Positions 52,247-61,485 are shown, numbered from the stretch's first letter. The stretch: DNA of 64,000 bases from CAZSLC01 sp964607675 (GCA_964607675.1 CAZSLC010000008.1:1-64000), one strand, 5' to 3'. Made by a program: numbers and translations. The notes: generated by a model not told the origin, from the letters alone.

Positions 52247-53396
52247 AATTCTTCTCTGTATGTATGAATGTTTTATTAGCTCCTTTTATCCTAAATAAGT
52301 TAGCCACCATCAATGCAAATAACAAAGGTACTTGTATGATGGCTCTAAATAATTTTTTGTCCCAATGTTTTTTAGGAATTGAAATGCAAAAAGTTATGAT
52401 AATTATCCCTAAAAGCCCCCACCATTTATAAAAAAAAGGAAGTTTGGTAAAAGAGGCAATCAATGCAAAAATAGAGGTGAAGCCAAGTAATATTATGCGT
52501 GGAAGAAGGGTCCATTGTATCAATTTATCTATATAGTCAATATTGCCATGCAGCAATGCAGGGAAAAACTCTTTGGTAGATCTGAAAAAAGAGAAAAATT
52601 GAGTGGCTATCCATCTTCTTCTTTGATTGTAAAAGTTAGAGCTTTTTTGTGTTTTTTCATCGTAAATGTTTACTTCAGGAAGATATCCAATATGTATTCT
52701 ATCTTTCAGTAATAGAGTTTCAAGCTCTTTGTCTTCACCAGAAGTACACAATTGTTCAACTTTCGAAATAAACCATTTAGCCTCAAATGCCATTCCAGAG
52801 CCTATTAATGCAGAAGATAATCCTACATTGACATGACCTTTTCTAAATATTGAATTGTTGATTTCTTCACTAATTGAATCCAATACCGCGATACTAGTGT
52901 TTCTGTTTTTTCCGCACCTATGACACTGAACCGCCCTCTCTTTTGCCATGGCGTCGTTGATTTTATTTAAAAAATGGGGGTCTGTACTATTATCTGCATC
53001 AAGAATTACAATTATATCATATCTATCAGCTTCTGAATTATTAATAGCATATTTAAGTGCATTTGCCTTAGAACTATGTTTAAATATTGGTGTTAAAAGT
53101 TTAATTGGAAGTGTCGAAAGTTTATTGTTTGTCTCCTCTTTCATATGATCCGATATAACCACTATATTGTATAAATCATTTGGATAATCTTGTTTAAGGA
53201 ATGATTTAACAGAGGAGACTATGACAGTATCTTCTTTGTATGCAGGAAATAGTACTAATATTCTTTTTCTCTCATTGTTATGAGGGTAGGGGGGGATAAG
53301 ATTGAAAATAGAAGCAAATGCAAAGGAGAATAGGTATAATGTGTTTATACCTAACAATACAAATACTATCCACTCGAGTATCAAAGTAATTCCCAT
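52230..53396 (-). CDS. Membrane GT2 glycosyltransferase
   Basis: 388 residues. N-terminal helix (~5-28), GT-A domain with VISDHMKEET and VILDADNSTDPHF (DxD), the SSGEDKELETLL acidic motif and the QRRRWIATQ loop of processive GT2 enzymes, then three C-terminal helices (~295-375). The QRRRW signature suggests a polymerising or lipid-linked transferase. Overlaps the acetyltransferase gene by 16 bp. Confidence 0.87.
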   Translation of the reverse strand: MGITLILEWIVFVLLGINTLYLFSFAFASIFNLIPPYPHNNERKRILVLFPAYKEDTVIVSSVKSFLKQDYPNDLYNIVVISDHMKEETNNKLSTLPIKLLTPIFKHSSKANALKYAINNSEADRYDIIVILDADNSTDPHFLNKINDAMAKERAVQCHRCGKNRNTSIAVLDSISEEINNSIFRKGHVNVGLSSALIGSGMAFEAKWFISKVEQLCTSGEDKELETLLLKDRIHIGYLPEVNIYDEKTQKSSNFYNQRRRWIATQFFSFFRSTKEFFPALLHGNIDYIDKLIQWTLLPRIILLGFTSIFALIASFTKLPFFYKWWGLLGIIIITFCISIPKKHWDKKLFRAIIQVPLLFALMVANLFRIKGANKTFIHTEKNYENSN

Positions 53397-53998
53397 TTAT
53401 TACTCTCCTTATTATATTTTTTAATAACTCTTGCAGGGTTGCCTGCAGCTACGCAGTAATCGGGAATATTTTTAGTCACTACACTTCCTGCTCCAATGAC
53501 ACATCTATTACCAATGTGGACACCAGGTAAAATAGTAATGTTGGTTCCTATGTGAGTATTATCTCCGATAGATGATTCTCTTATTATGAGTGGCTGCTTT
53601 GAGATCTCCATATTCACATCTTCATATCCGTGATTAAATCCAGAAATAAACATTCGTTGTCCAATGACGCACCCTTTTCCTATACTCACAGGTCCTGTGA
53701 TGATAGAGCCAATCCCTATGAAAGCACCATCATCAATAATTATATCCCCAGCTCCATTGTTTATTAAGCATTGTTCTTCAATAACTACGTTTTTGCCCAA
53801 ATCAAATCTGTGCCAAGGAAATAAATCAAGTCTTGCTCCTCTTTTATGTATTGAGGAACCACTACCCTTTTTATGGAAGAGAGGGTTGATGAACCACCGA
53901 GTGTAGAATCTTGGTCTGGGGTGTTTAGTGGAACTTAGGAAGGCGATCACAAGTTTTCTTAGCTTTGGTCTGTTCTCTAGTTTTTCTTTTATACCCAT
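53381..53998 (-). CDS. Hexapeptide-repeat O-acetyltransferase
   Basis: 205 residues, left-handed beta-helix acetyltransferase of the WbbJ/maltose-acetyltransferase type: IGIGSIITGPVSIGKGCVIGQR repeats, then GDNTHIGTNITILPGVHIGNRCVIGAGSVVTKNIPDYCVAAGNPARVIKKY, the C-terminal signature, with catalytic His in the SGFNHGYED region. It would O-acetylate a sugar of the repeat unit from acetyl-CoA. Confidence 0.88.
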   Translation of the reverse strand: MGIKEKLENRPKLRKLVIAFLSSTKHPRPRFYTRWFINPLFHKKGSGSSIHKRGARLDLFPWHRFDLGKNVVIEEQCLINNGAGDIIIDDGAFIGIGSIITGPVSIGKGCVIGQRMFISGFNHGYEDVNMEISKQPLIIRESSIGDNTHIGTNITILPGVHIGNRCVIGAGSVVTKNIPDYCVAAGNPARVIKKYNKESNKWELL

Positions 53999-54010
53999 CT
54001 TCTGATAATG

Positions 54011-54910
54011 TTATAATTTAAAAAATGAAACGGTACCTTTGATAATGGATTTGGCATTTGCATATCTACCTTTTAACAAAAATACAAAAAATCCTTTAGG
54101 TATAGCTATTACTAATTGATATAAAATTGAAAAATATTTATTTTTTGTAGAAAGATTGCGTTTTGCGAAAAGCAGTCTGTTCCTTGTCAAGTAGTATGTT
54201 TTGGTTGGTGATGTAGGTCCAATAGTATTGCTCTCCTTATGTATTATTGTTTGTGATGGATCATATATTAATATATATCCATTTTTCCTTATTGATATAC
54301 TCCAATCAAGTTCTTCATAGTAAAGGAAAAAGCCCTCAAACATTTTTCCAACTCTATCTATTACTTCTCTTTTTACCATCATAGCTGCTCCATGGCAATA
54401 TGGCGTTTCAGAACAATCATTGTATCGTCCATCATTCAATTCCATATATCCTATTAGACTGTTTCTTAAGGTAATAGGAGTTAAAGGTGTATATCCAGCA
54501 AATTGTATGGTGTTTTCGGGGGAGTTGAAGATGATTTTAGGGGAAACAGCACCTATTTTACTATTGGATTCAAATTTTTGAATCAATTGTTTAATATGAT
54601 CTTCAGGGACAATAGTATCATTATTGATAAAAAATAGATAATCACCATTTGAATTATCAATTCCGAGATTATTGCCTCCAGCGTAACCCAAATTGATATC
54701 ACTTCTTACAGCAATAATTTTAGGAAATAATCCTTTTAATATAGTGAGTTCTTCCCGATTTTTGGAATTATTATCGACAACAATAACTTCAAAATCTATG
54801 CATCTGATATTTGAAAAAATAGATTTCAAAAGGTCAGTTGTATCTGTTAAACCGTTGTAGTTAATCGTTATGAACGAGACTACTGGTCTCTTGAGAGAGT
54901 TGTTTATCAT
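54011..54910 (-). CDS. GT2 glycosyltransferase (rhamnosyl-like)
   Basis: 299 residues. GT2 start SFITINYNGLTDTTDLLKSI, VVDNNSKNREE and the metal site FFINNDTIVPE; the C-terminal motif FFLYYEELDWSIRKNGY-like (residues ~190-205) is that of WbbL/RfbF-type transferases. One hydrophobic stretch near the C-terminus (YQLVIAIPKGFFVFLL). Its first ~50 bp overlap the 3' end of the polymerase gene. Confidence 0.88.
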   Translation of the reverse strand: MINNSLKRPVVSFITINYNGLTDTTDLLKSIFSNIRCIDFEVIVVDNNSKNREELTILKGLFPKIIAVRSDINLGYAGGNNLGIDNSNGDYLFFINNDTIVPEDHIKQLIQKFESNSKIGAVSPKIIFNSPENTIQFAGYTPLTPITLRNSLIGYMELNDGRYNDCSETPYCHGAAMMVKREVIDRVGKMFEGFFLYYEELDWSISIRKNGYILIYDPSQTIIHKESNTIGPTSPTKTYYLTRNRLLFAKRNLSTKNKYFSILYQLVIAIPKGFFVFLLKGRYANAKSIIKGTVSFFKL

Positions 54911-56312
54911 AATTTTTACATGATATAATAAATCCTAAAAATGCGTATGTAATAATACCGTTAGGGGGGCCTAAGAGTTCATTGGCATAGCAAGCAACAA
55001 TGATCCCAACCGAAGCAGAAAGAAGAGCGGCTGAATAGCCAATAATTATTTTATTTTTAAACTTAAATAATATCAAATATGATGAATATGTGATTATAGA
55101 TATCATTATTAAGATATTAACTATTAGACCAATAATTCCATTTTCAACCCATATCATTACGAACCATGAGTCTGTGGGAATTTGTGATATATAAGAGTTA
55201 TTTGTATATCGTTTTGCCTTAACTCCACCATGTCCTATACCAGCTCCAAATGGTTTGTCTGATAGGTATTCTTTTAGTATCTGTTGATTCTTCAATCTGA
55301 CGATATATGAATTGTCTTCGGAATATGAGAAGACACTTCTTAATCGATATATTATCTTATTGCTATTTCCAATTGTTGTAAATTTGAAAAATATAAAAGC
55401 GCAAATTAAAGCAACAGATAGGATAGAAAAACTTCTTAAATTCTTAGATAAAAAGATAAAAACAGCAAATCCAATAAATGGAATTACATATGCAGATCTC
55501 GTTCCAGATATGGCCATTGAATATAGTGCACATAATCCTACTATGATATAAAAAATTTTTATACCTTTTTTTTTCTCAAATAGTGTTATAGTTAAAAACA
55601 ATACACTGGCTTGCCCCATGGCAGCTCCAAAAGCAGCTGCATCGCTGAAAAATGAAAAATATCGTATCCCTGTGTAGATGATGTGTGTGAGATAACCACC
55701 ATCTCGATAGAGCCAAATTTTTTCTGCTGCGTCAAAACCTATGTACTTTTGAATTAGTGCTTTTATAGTAGCAAGTATTGTCAGTACCCCTAGGATAATT
55801 ATAAATTTTTTTAACTGTTCAAATTTAGTACATATAAGACAAGTGAGAAATATTGTTAAAAAAATATATACTCCGACCCCTCTAACTGTGCTGTACCATG
55901 CTGCAACGGATACTATTTGAGGGTTCACAATGCTTAGTAAGCAGTAGATCATCCAAATCAATGCTAATAGTGACGTGGCATTAATTCCAAGTTTCCAATT
56001 GACCTGGTGACGTATAGAGAATATTAACAATGAAAATAATGTTACTAAAAACAAAATATCTATAATTGTTCCAGAAGGAAATGAGGGTATGTATCGCTGA
56101 ATACCAAGGGCGAAATAATTTATAATAATAAGGGCGATATAGGGCCAAAAAGGTGATTTAGATGAAATAAATAGAAAAAGTATGGCAAATGGGATAGCAC
56201 AAACAGATGCAACTACTATAATTCCAACCTTATTATCCATTGAAATCAGAAATGCAATAACAATGGATGTAATAATTGCAGTAACTATATATAGTAATTT
56301 TTTATATTCCAC
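54861..56312 (-). CDS. wzy: O-antigen/exopolysaccharide polymerase (Wzy-like)
   Basis: 483 residues with about 11 helices and one large periplasmic loop with Arg and His residues (RYFSFFSDAAAFGAAMGQAS, then GAGIGHGGVKAKRYTNNSYISQIPTDSWFVMIWVENG), the pattern of the O-antigen ligase/polymerase family (Wzy_C). It would join repeat units at the periplasmic face. WaaL-type ligase is the alternative; the Wzx/Wzz context favours Wzy. Overlaps the GT2 gene by 50 bp, unusually long. Confidence 0.83.
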   Translation of the reverse strand: MEYKKLLYIVTAIITSIVIAFLISMDNKVGIIVVASVCAIPFAILFLFISSKSPFWPYIALIIINYFALGIQRYIPSFPSGTIIDILFLVTLFSLLIFSIRHQVNWKLGINATSLLALIWMIYCLLSIVNPQIVSVAAWYSTVRGVGVYIFLTIFLTCLICTKFEQLKKFIIILGVLTILATIKALIQKYIGFDAAEKIWLYRDGGYLTHIIYTGIRYFSFFSDAAAFGAAMGQASVLFLTITLFEKKKGIKIFYIIVGLCALYSMAISGTRSAYVIPFIGFAVFIFLSKNLRSFSILSVALICAFIFFKFTTIGNSNKIIYRLRSVFSYSEDNSYIVRLKNQQILKEYLSDKPFGAGIGHGGVKAKRYTNNSYISQIPTDSWFVMIWVENGIIGLIVNILIMISIITYSSYLILFKFKNKIIIGYSAALLSASVGIIVACYANELLGPPNGIITYAFLGFIISCKNYDKQLSQETSSLVHND

Positions 56313-56333
56313 ATCTATAACAAATTATCTTGA

Positions 56334-58493
56334 TTAGTTCCCATAATTGTAAATACTATGAGAGAGGTTGGATAGAAAATTAAATGGGGGAAGTTGATCT
56401 GTAAAATCTTCAACTGCAAATTTTTCGGCATTATTCAAGCAAATAACAAGAGAAGAAGATTTGTCTCCAAGGAGTTCAAGTAAATTTTTATAATTATTTT
56501 TATCTGTGTCTTTCCATGATGAATTGACATCTAAGATCAATATATTGATAATTGCAGATTGTAAAATTTCTTTTTGTATAATTTCGTTTTTAAGATCTCT
56601 ATGTTCAACAAGCAATACTCTATCAGTGCCAAAGGATAGCAAATCATTTAAATTAATTGGATACATCACCTCTCGGTCATTCCTATCATAAGCATCTTTC
56701 CAATTGACAATTCGATATCTCCTTCCGATGGTATTCCAGTAATTAGCAATATTGTTGATAATTACAGTTTTACCACTATTATGGGAGAAACTGATGAAGT
56801 TAACTATGTTCTTATCCTTAAACCTAATTCTATTCAATATACTGTTACTCAAATTAAGAATAGCAGAATATAGATATTCATCATTATATTTTTTGTATTT
56901 ATACTTGTATTTTTTAGGTATAGCACCAATGACTTTACCGCCAGTGAGACGTTCAGCTCTATCTTTATCTCTAATTGTAGTACTTACCAGCTCTGCTAAT
57001 ATGAAGATACCGAGAAGTAATATAAGCGTTGCCATCCCTGCCCCTAATATAATATACATTCTTTTATTAGGTTCGGCTTCAAGAGGAAGTTGAGGAGGGG
57101 TAATGACTTTTAGGTTTGCAGCACTCATTTGTGTATTTTTCTTCCTTTTCTTGGCATCGTTGAGATTATCGAGGGCAGAAAAATACTCTTTTTCAAGAAA
57201 TGATATCATTCTTTGTTTTTGTTGAAGGTATATGCCAACGGGTGAATAATTGTTGTAAAGATTTGAAATATCGTTCTTTATGCTGTCAAGTAATTTGACA
57301 TCAGATTTTGCTTTTTCATTTTGGACGATGGCCTTTAACCATTCAATCGCTATATCATCAGGAATGAGTACTTGACCAGTTCCTGAATATTCATAAAAAT
57401 TATTAATGTTTTTAACTAGATCTTCCTCTGATTTTTTTAGGTCTCCTTTCATTGCTAATAAAGTAGCTGAAATATTCCCTGATGATGTATCATCTAAGTT
57501 TGTATCTTGGAAAACTGATGATAATGCAATTTGATTTGAAAGAGATGAAATTGTATTTATTCGGTTAACTATATCTGTATTGTTTCTGATATAATTGAAG
57601 TTATCTCCAAATTTGGTTTCTAATTCGGCAATTATCTTTTCTGAAGAGTGAAGCGATGATTCTATTTCTTGTTTTTTTAATCTGAAATTAGCATCCAAGG
57701 TAGCCATTTGCTTGGTTTGCTCTTCATAATTAATCACCTTATTTGCGATGTGGAATTGTTTTTGATCCTCTTCAGCTGCCTTTAGAAGTGCAGCTATTCT
57801 TTCAAGTTCTGCTTCGAAATATTCAATAGCTCTGTTGGCCTCGTTGTCTCGAATTATATTGTATTGGTAGAAAAATTCGCTATTTAGTAATAACAAAGTA
57901 TTATAAACTACATAAGGATCATCTGCAGTATAACTGATTTCAAGCATATCACTATCTGTGAGCCTGCTTACTTTAATAGATTCTAAATTCTCCTTTCCGT
58001 AGTAACTATAATTCCACATAAAAAGACCATATATGAAGTTATCTCTCTCATTTTTGTTGATTCTTTGAAAGTTAGCTAACGTTGAATCAAACGAATTACG
58101 ATCTATTAAATTCCTTATTTCTTGTGGAATATGATTCCAAATTGGCTCATAATGCGAAGCCATAATATACTCAGTATCGAATAGAGTATCTCCGTAACAG
58201 ACGTGCTGTGTAAACAATCTCAATGATACATTTTTGAGGGTAGTGTATGAATGGATGATATTTAGAAAATTCTCCATTTGACTATTAGTTTGAGCAATAT
58301 CTACTCGTGCATCAATGGATGTTTCAATATTATAACCTGATACTACCCCTGTATATATTACAGAATTAGAAAAATATTTTTTTGGTAGATTTGCTGTGAA
58401 AACAATGGCGGCAAGTACTGCAACAATTGGAGAAAATAGGAGCCACCATTTTTTCTTAAACAAAAACCGTATAATATATTTAGCAATATCCAT
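56334..58493 (-). CDS. Wzz/GumC chain-length protein with degenerate kinase-like domain
   Basis: 719 residues. Helix ~14-33, a large periplasmic coiled-coil region (~200-480), second helix (~490-512, after the Pro-rich ITPPQLPLEAEPNKR motif), then a ~200-residue cytoplasmic part. The latter looks like a BY-kinase/ParA-type ATPase but is degraded: the Walker A reads SHNSGKT instead of PGEGKT, the Walker A' Asp pair is missing (RIVNWKDAYDRN), and there is no C-terminal Tyr cluster (only SIYNYGN). It may bind a partner but probably does not autophosphorylate. It controls polymer length with Wzy. Gap to the polymerase 21 bp, to the TolC-like gene 1 bp. Confidence 0.82.
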   Translation of the reverse strand: MDIAKYIIRFLFKKKWWLLFSPIVAVLAAIVFTANLPKKYFSNSVIYTGVVSGYNIETSIDARVDIAQTNSQMENFLNIIHSYTTLKNVSLRLFTQHVCYGDTLFDTEYIMASHYEPIWNHIPQEIRNLIDRNSFDSTLANFQRINKNERDNFIYGLFMWNYSYYGKENLESIKVSRLTDSDMLEISYTADDPYVVYNTLLLLNSEFFYQYNIIRDNEANRAIEYFEAELERIAALLKAAEEDQKQFHIANKVINYEEQTKQMATLDANFRLKKQEIESSLHSSEKIIAELETKFGDNFNYIRNNTDIVNRINTISSLSNQIALSSVFQDTNLDDTSSGNISATLLAMKGDLKKSEEDLVKNINNFYEYSGTGQVLIPDDIAIEWLKAIVQNEKAKSDVKLLDSIKNDISNLYNNYSPVGIYLQQKQRMISFLEKEYFSALDNLNDAKKRKKNTQMSAANLKVITPPQLPLEAEPNKRMYIILGAGMATLILLLGIFILAELVSTTIRDKDRAERLTGGKVIGAIPKKYKYKYKKYNDEYLYSAILNLSNSILNRIRFKDKNIVNFISFSHNSGKTVIINNIANYWNTIGRRYRIVNWKDAYDRNDREVMYPINLNDLLSFGTDRVLLVEHRDLKNEIIQKEILQSAIINILILDVNSSWKDTDKNNYKNLLELLGDKSSSLVICLNNAEKFAVEDFTDQLPPFNFLSNLSHSIYNYGN

Positions 58494-58494
58494 A

Positions 58495-59259
58495 TCATTG
58501 ATTTAAAATGGGAACTTTAGAATATGTTTCTAATAAACTTGCATAGTGAATCAGATTGGATATTTCTTTTTGAAGTATGATATAGGAGTTGACTTCTTGG
58601 TTTTTAGAGTCAACCATCTCTTTTGATGGAATACGTCCAGCAAAAAAGTCCTTTTCAGCTATTTCAAATTGAGCTTTGGAGAATTGATAAGATTCATATA
58701 GTGATTTTGATAGAGATAATGAGAGGAGCGCCTGGGAGTATGCTTGTGCAATCTGAACCTTTAGCTCATCAAATTTAACTTCAAAATCATATTCTTGCTT
58801 TCTAATTGTTGCTTTTTCCTTTCTAATTCTATTCCCCCTATCAAAAAGTTCATTTAATGGAATTGATACACTTGCCCCAATGTTCCACCAATTTTGGGCC
58901 TGTCGAGAATATTGGGGATTGACAGGTACGCCACCAGATGTGATATCAACTAAAGATGCCATCATCCCATAAGAATATGTGGCATAAAGATTAACAAATT
59001 TCCACCAATTGTTCCTTTCACTAATCATTGTTCTCACTGCAACCTCAATTAACATATCTTGAGAGAGTAAAAGGGCGTTGTACATTCTTGCACTTGCGAA
59101 AAGGGAGTCAAGTGGTGGAAGCTCAATGTTTAATAATTTGCTATTAAAATCACTGGCTTGATCGGTGCTTTTTTTATTTGTTGATTGTGCAAAGGTATTT
59201 ATGCAGCAAATAAAGGCAATGACTAATACTAATATTTTAATTATTCTCATCCTATACAT
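58495..59259 (-). CDS. Short TolC-like outer-membrane protein
   Basis: 254 residues from ATG 59259 (ATG at 59250 is also possible and avoids the overlap). Signal peptide with IAFICCINTFAQ. About half the length of TolC; it has one set of long amphipathic helices (~60-100, 145-250) and a strand-like stretch (SYGMMASLVDITSGGVPVNPQ) as one repeat of the TolC fold. Normal TolC has two such repeats, so this is either a half-size trimer-forming unit or assembles with another protein. In the place where a Wza-type exporter would be expected. Overlaps the sugar transferase by 8 bp. Confidence 0.65.
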   Translation of the reverse strand: MYRMRIIKILVLVIAFICCINTFAQSTNKKSTDQASDFNSKLLNIELPPLDSLFASARMYNALLLSQDMLIEVAVRTMISERNNWWKFVNLYATYSYGMMASLVDITSGGVPVNPQYSRQAQNWWNIGASVSIPLNELFDRGNRIRKEKATIRKQEYDFEVKFDELKVQIAQAYSQALLSLSLSKSLYESYQFSKAQFEIAEKDFFAGRIPSKEMVDSKNQEVNSYIILQKEISNLIHYASLLETYSKVPILNQ

Positions 59260-60433
59260 TCTCTTTTTGAATAAATGATGTAAAAGTTTTAAAAATAATT
59301 TTCATATCAAGAGAGAAGGAAAAAGTATCAGCATATTTTTTATCCAGTTCCTTCCTCTCCTCAGGGGACATTCTTACACTTCCTCCACGTTTTTCAATTT
59401 GCCATAGCCCTGTAATTCCAGCTGGTGCCAAGAACCTGTCAATATCCTTGTCAGAAGTGAGCAATTCGGCTTCATATAGAGGTAGAGGCCGATTCCCAAC
59501 AATGGACATGTCACCTATAAATACATTCCACAACTGAGGGAGCTCGTCAATACTTAGCTTTCTGATAACTCTTCCAACTTTAGTGATTCTTGGGTCGTTA
59601 ATAAACTTTTTAAATGTCTCATCTTGTTGCTTTACTTTTTCGTCATGTAATTGATTATCACTCAAGATGCAGTCATCATCAAATAAAATTGTTGGATCAT
59701 TCAGATTGATTGTGGATGTATCAATTTCAGAAATATTCTCAGAACTAATACTATCATTGCTTGTAAATTCATCGGCATATTGATTCTTAGACGACAATTC
59801 TTTTATCCTCTTATCTGCATCTGCATACATCGAGCGAAACTTCCAAAAATCAAATATAAGGAAGTTGCTACCTACACGCTTCGACTTATAGATAATAGGA
59901 AATCCATCTTCGATAACGATAGCTATTGCAGTGATAAAAAACACTGGCAGCAGTAAAATCAAACCAATTGATGAACATATAATATCAAATACCCTCTTCC
60001 AATGAGGGAGAATAAATATTTTTGGATTATCTTTAAATAAAAGGGGAATTTTAACCTTTTTATAATAATTATTAATGAAGGATTTACAATCATTAATCTG
60101 TTCTATAGTTGGATGGGTAGGTAGGGTGTTGTTAACCCCCAATTTAATTAATTGAAGTGACTCACTTTGACTTATAGTAGGTGAAATAACAATAACAAAT
60201 GCATTTGGAAAGAATGTTTTGATTGAAGACACTTTATTAAAGTTAGCAATAAAGTCCTTTTGAAGAAGGACTACTGGAACAAATTGATCTTTATTTGGTC
60301 CATTCTGGTAGTCAGAAATTATTTTTAAAACCTCTACTCTGTGCCTGGCCACATAGAAGTCATCTTTAAGGTATTTTCTGTAATTAGAAATACACTCTTT
60401 ATCATTTCCTAAATATATATACTTAGTAATCAC
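59252..60433 (-). CDS. Undecaprenyl-phosphate sugar transferase with N-terminal pseudoreceiver
   Basis: 393 residues. Residues ~1-125 fold by pattern like a CheY receiver (strands KYIYLG, VVLLQ, FVIVIS and GVNNTLPT) but the phospho-acceptor Asp is Gln-58, the Thr/Ser is Ser-84 and the Lys is replaced at ~106. Residues ~144-393 are a bacterial sugar transferase (WbaP/WcaJ-like): one helix (147-175), KFRSMY, DPRITKVGRVIRKLSIDELPQLWNV, MSIVGNRPL and GITGLWQI. It moves hexose-1-phosphate to undecaprenyl phosphate, the first step of repeat-unit assembly. Residues ~204-278 form a longer than usual acidic, Ser/Asp-rich insertion. Its start overlaps a true receiver gene by 4 bp. Confidence 0.85.
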   Translation of the reverse strand: MITKYIYLGNDKECISNYRKYLKDDFYVARHRVEVLKIISDYQNGPNKDQFVPVVLLQKDFIANFNKVSSIKTFFPNAFVIVISPTISQSESLQLIKLGVNNTLPTHPTIEQINDCKSFINNYYKKVKIPLLFKDNPKIFILPHWKRVFDIICSSIGLILLLPVFFITAIAIVIEDGFPIIYKSKRVGSNFLIFDFWKFRSMYADADKRIKELSSKNQYADEFTSNDSISSENISEIDTSTINLNDPTILFDDDCILSDNQLHDEKVKQQDETFKKFINDPRITKVGRVIRKLSIDELPQLWNVFIGDMSIVGNRPLPLYEAELLTSDKDIDRFLAPAGITGLWQIEKRGGSVRMSPEERKELDKKYADTFSFSLDMKIIFKTFTSFIQKENV

Positions 60434-60795
60434 GAGAGAATTTTATTAATTCTTAATTTAAGTTCAAGGGGGTTAAAAGGTTTAACTATATAGTCATCGA
60501 CGCCATTTGATAGAAGTCTTACCCGTTCAGAACTACTATCTTCACTTGATAGAACTACTATAGGGATGGTACTAATCAATTCGTTATTCTTCACGTATTT
60601 AATAAATTCCGAACCTGACATATCTGGCATTCTTAAATCCGTAATAATTAAGTCAGGGACATTGCCTTCATGAAGCCATGAAATAGCCTTTAGCGCACTA
60701 TCAAAATAGGTAAAATCATAATCATGCGATAAATACACAGAGACAACCTTAGCTATAGTAGGTTTGTCATCAATTATAAGAATATGTTTTTTCAC
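60430..60795 (-). CDS. Stand-alone response-regulator receiver
   Basis: 121 residues starting with GTG at 60795 (no in-frame ATG upstream). Complete CheY-like receiver: Asp-9/Asp-10 (LIIDDKPT), phospho-acceptor Asp-54 (IITDLRMPD), Ser-82/83 and Lys-105 (YIVKPFNP). No output domain. It is the first gene of a 12-gene operon and overlaps the pseudoreceiver-sugar transferase by 4 bp, which suggests direct control of that enzyme by phosphorylation. No kinase is adjacent; the receiver-kinase at 39079 or the sensor at 8581 are candidates. Confidence 0.9.
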   Translation of the reverse strand: MKKHILIIDDKPTIAKVVSVYLSHDYDFTYFDSALKAISWLHEGNVPDLIITDLRMPDMSGSEFIKYVKNNELISTIPIVVLSSEDSSSERVRLLSNGVDDYIVKPFNPLELKLRINKILS

Positions 60796-60816
60796 GATGA
60801 ATCATTAAAATACAAA

Positions 60817-60824
60817 CAAATATA
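60817..60824 (-). promoter_or_regulatory. -7 promoter element TATATTTG for the exopolysaccharide operon
   Basis: Reverse-strand TAnnTTTG, 21 bp before the GTG start at 60795. The only promoter match found before the 12-gene set; the LysE gene ends just upstream at 60829. Confidence 0.65.
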
Positions 60825-60828
60825 GTAA

Positions 60829-61467
60829 TTATTGTGCTAAAAAACGCATAATTGCTTCAAAAGTAGAAATCATACCAAGAACGACAATTATTACACCAGA
60901 AATTCTGTTAATCAGCAGTAATTGCCTGAGTCTAAATTTATTTCTAAATACATTTATAATTGTGGATAGTGTGAACCACCAAGCAGTCCCTCCGAGGAAA
61001 ACTCCCCATAGAGTGCTTGCTATTATAAATCCTGATTCGTTACGATCTATGTCAATACCAACAAAAGCAAAGACTCCAAGCAATAAGAAAAGTGCTCCAG
61101 GATTGGATATAGTCATCAAAACAGCAGAAAAAAAGTCTCCAACATATCTTTTTTTACCTGTTTTGACCTCTCTGACTCTTTTTACAGGATTGGTGAGGAA
61201 TAAGTTGACCCCTACAGCTGAAATGATAATGCCACCAATTAGAAGAATATAATTTCTGTAATCGTTAATAAAATCATTTACAAAAGATAAACTAAAAAGA
61301 GCAATTGCAGCGAAAAATGTATCTGTGACAGCAGTCCCCATCCCAGTAAAAAAGCCTGAATTGCGCCCTTTGCTGAGAGTTCTCTGCACACATAAGACAC
61401 CTATTGGTCCAAGTGGAATTGACGCACAAAGCCCTACTATTATCCCTTTAACGAAGTCTATAAGCAT
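60829..61467 (-). CDS. LysE-family amino-acid exporter
   Basis: 212 residues from ATG 61467; a TTG at 61488 would lie in the promoter and is rejected. Six helices with the LysE family start FVKGIIVGLCASIPLGPIGVLCVQRTLSKGRNSGFFTGMGTAVTD. The family exports basic amino acids, homoserine lactones or threonine across the inner membrane. Substrate unknown. It has its own promoter and reads in the same direction as the polysaccharide operon, which starts 34 bp downstream. Confidence 0.9.
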   Translation of the reverse strand: MLIDFVKGIIVGLCASIPLGPIGVLCVQRTLSKGRNSGFFTGMGTAVTDTFFAAIALFSLSFVNDFINDYRNYILLIGGIIISAVGVNLFLTNPVKRVREVKTGKKRYVGDFFSAVLMTISNPGALFLLLGVFAFVGIDIDRNESGFIIASTLWGVFLGGTAWWFTLSTIINVFRNKFRLRQLLLINRISGVIIVVLGMISTFEAIMRFLAQ

Positions 61468-61485
61468 ATTATTATTTACTCCGTG

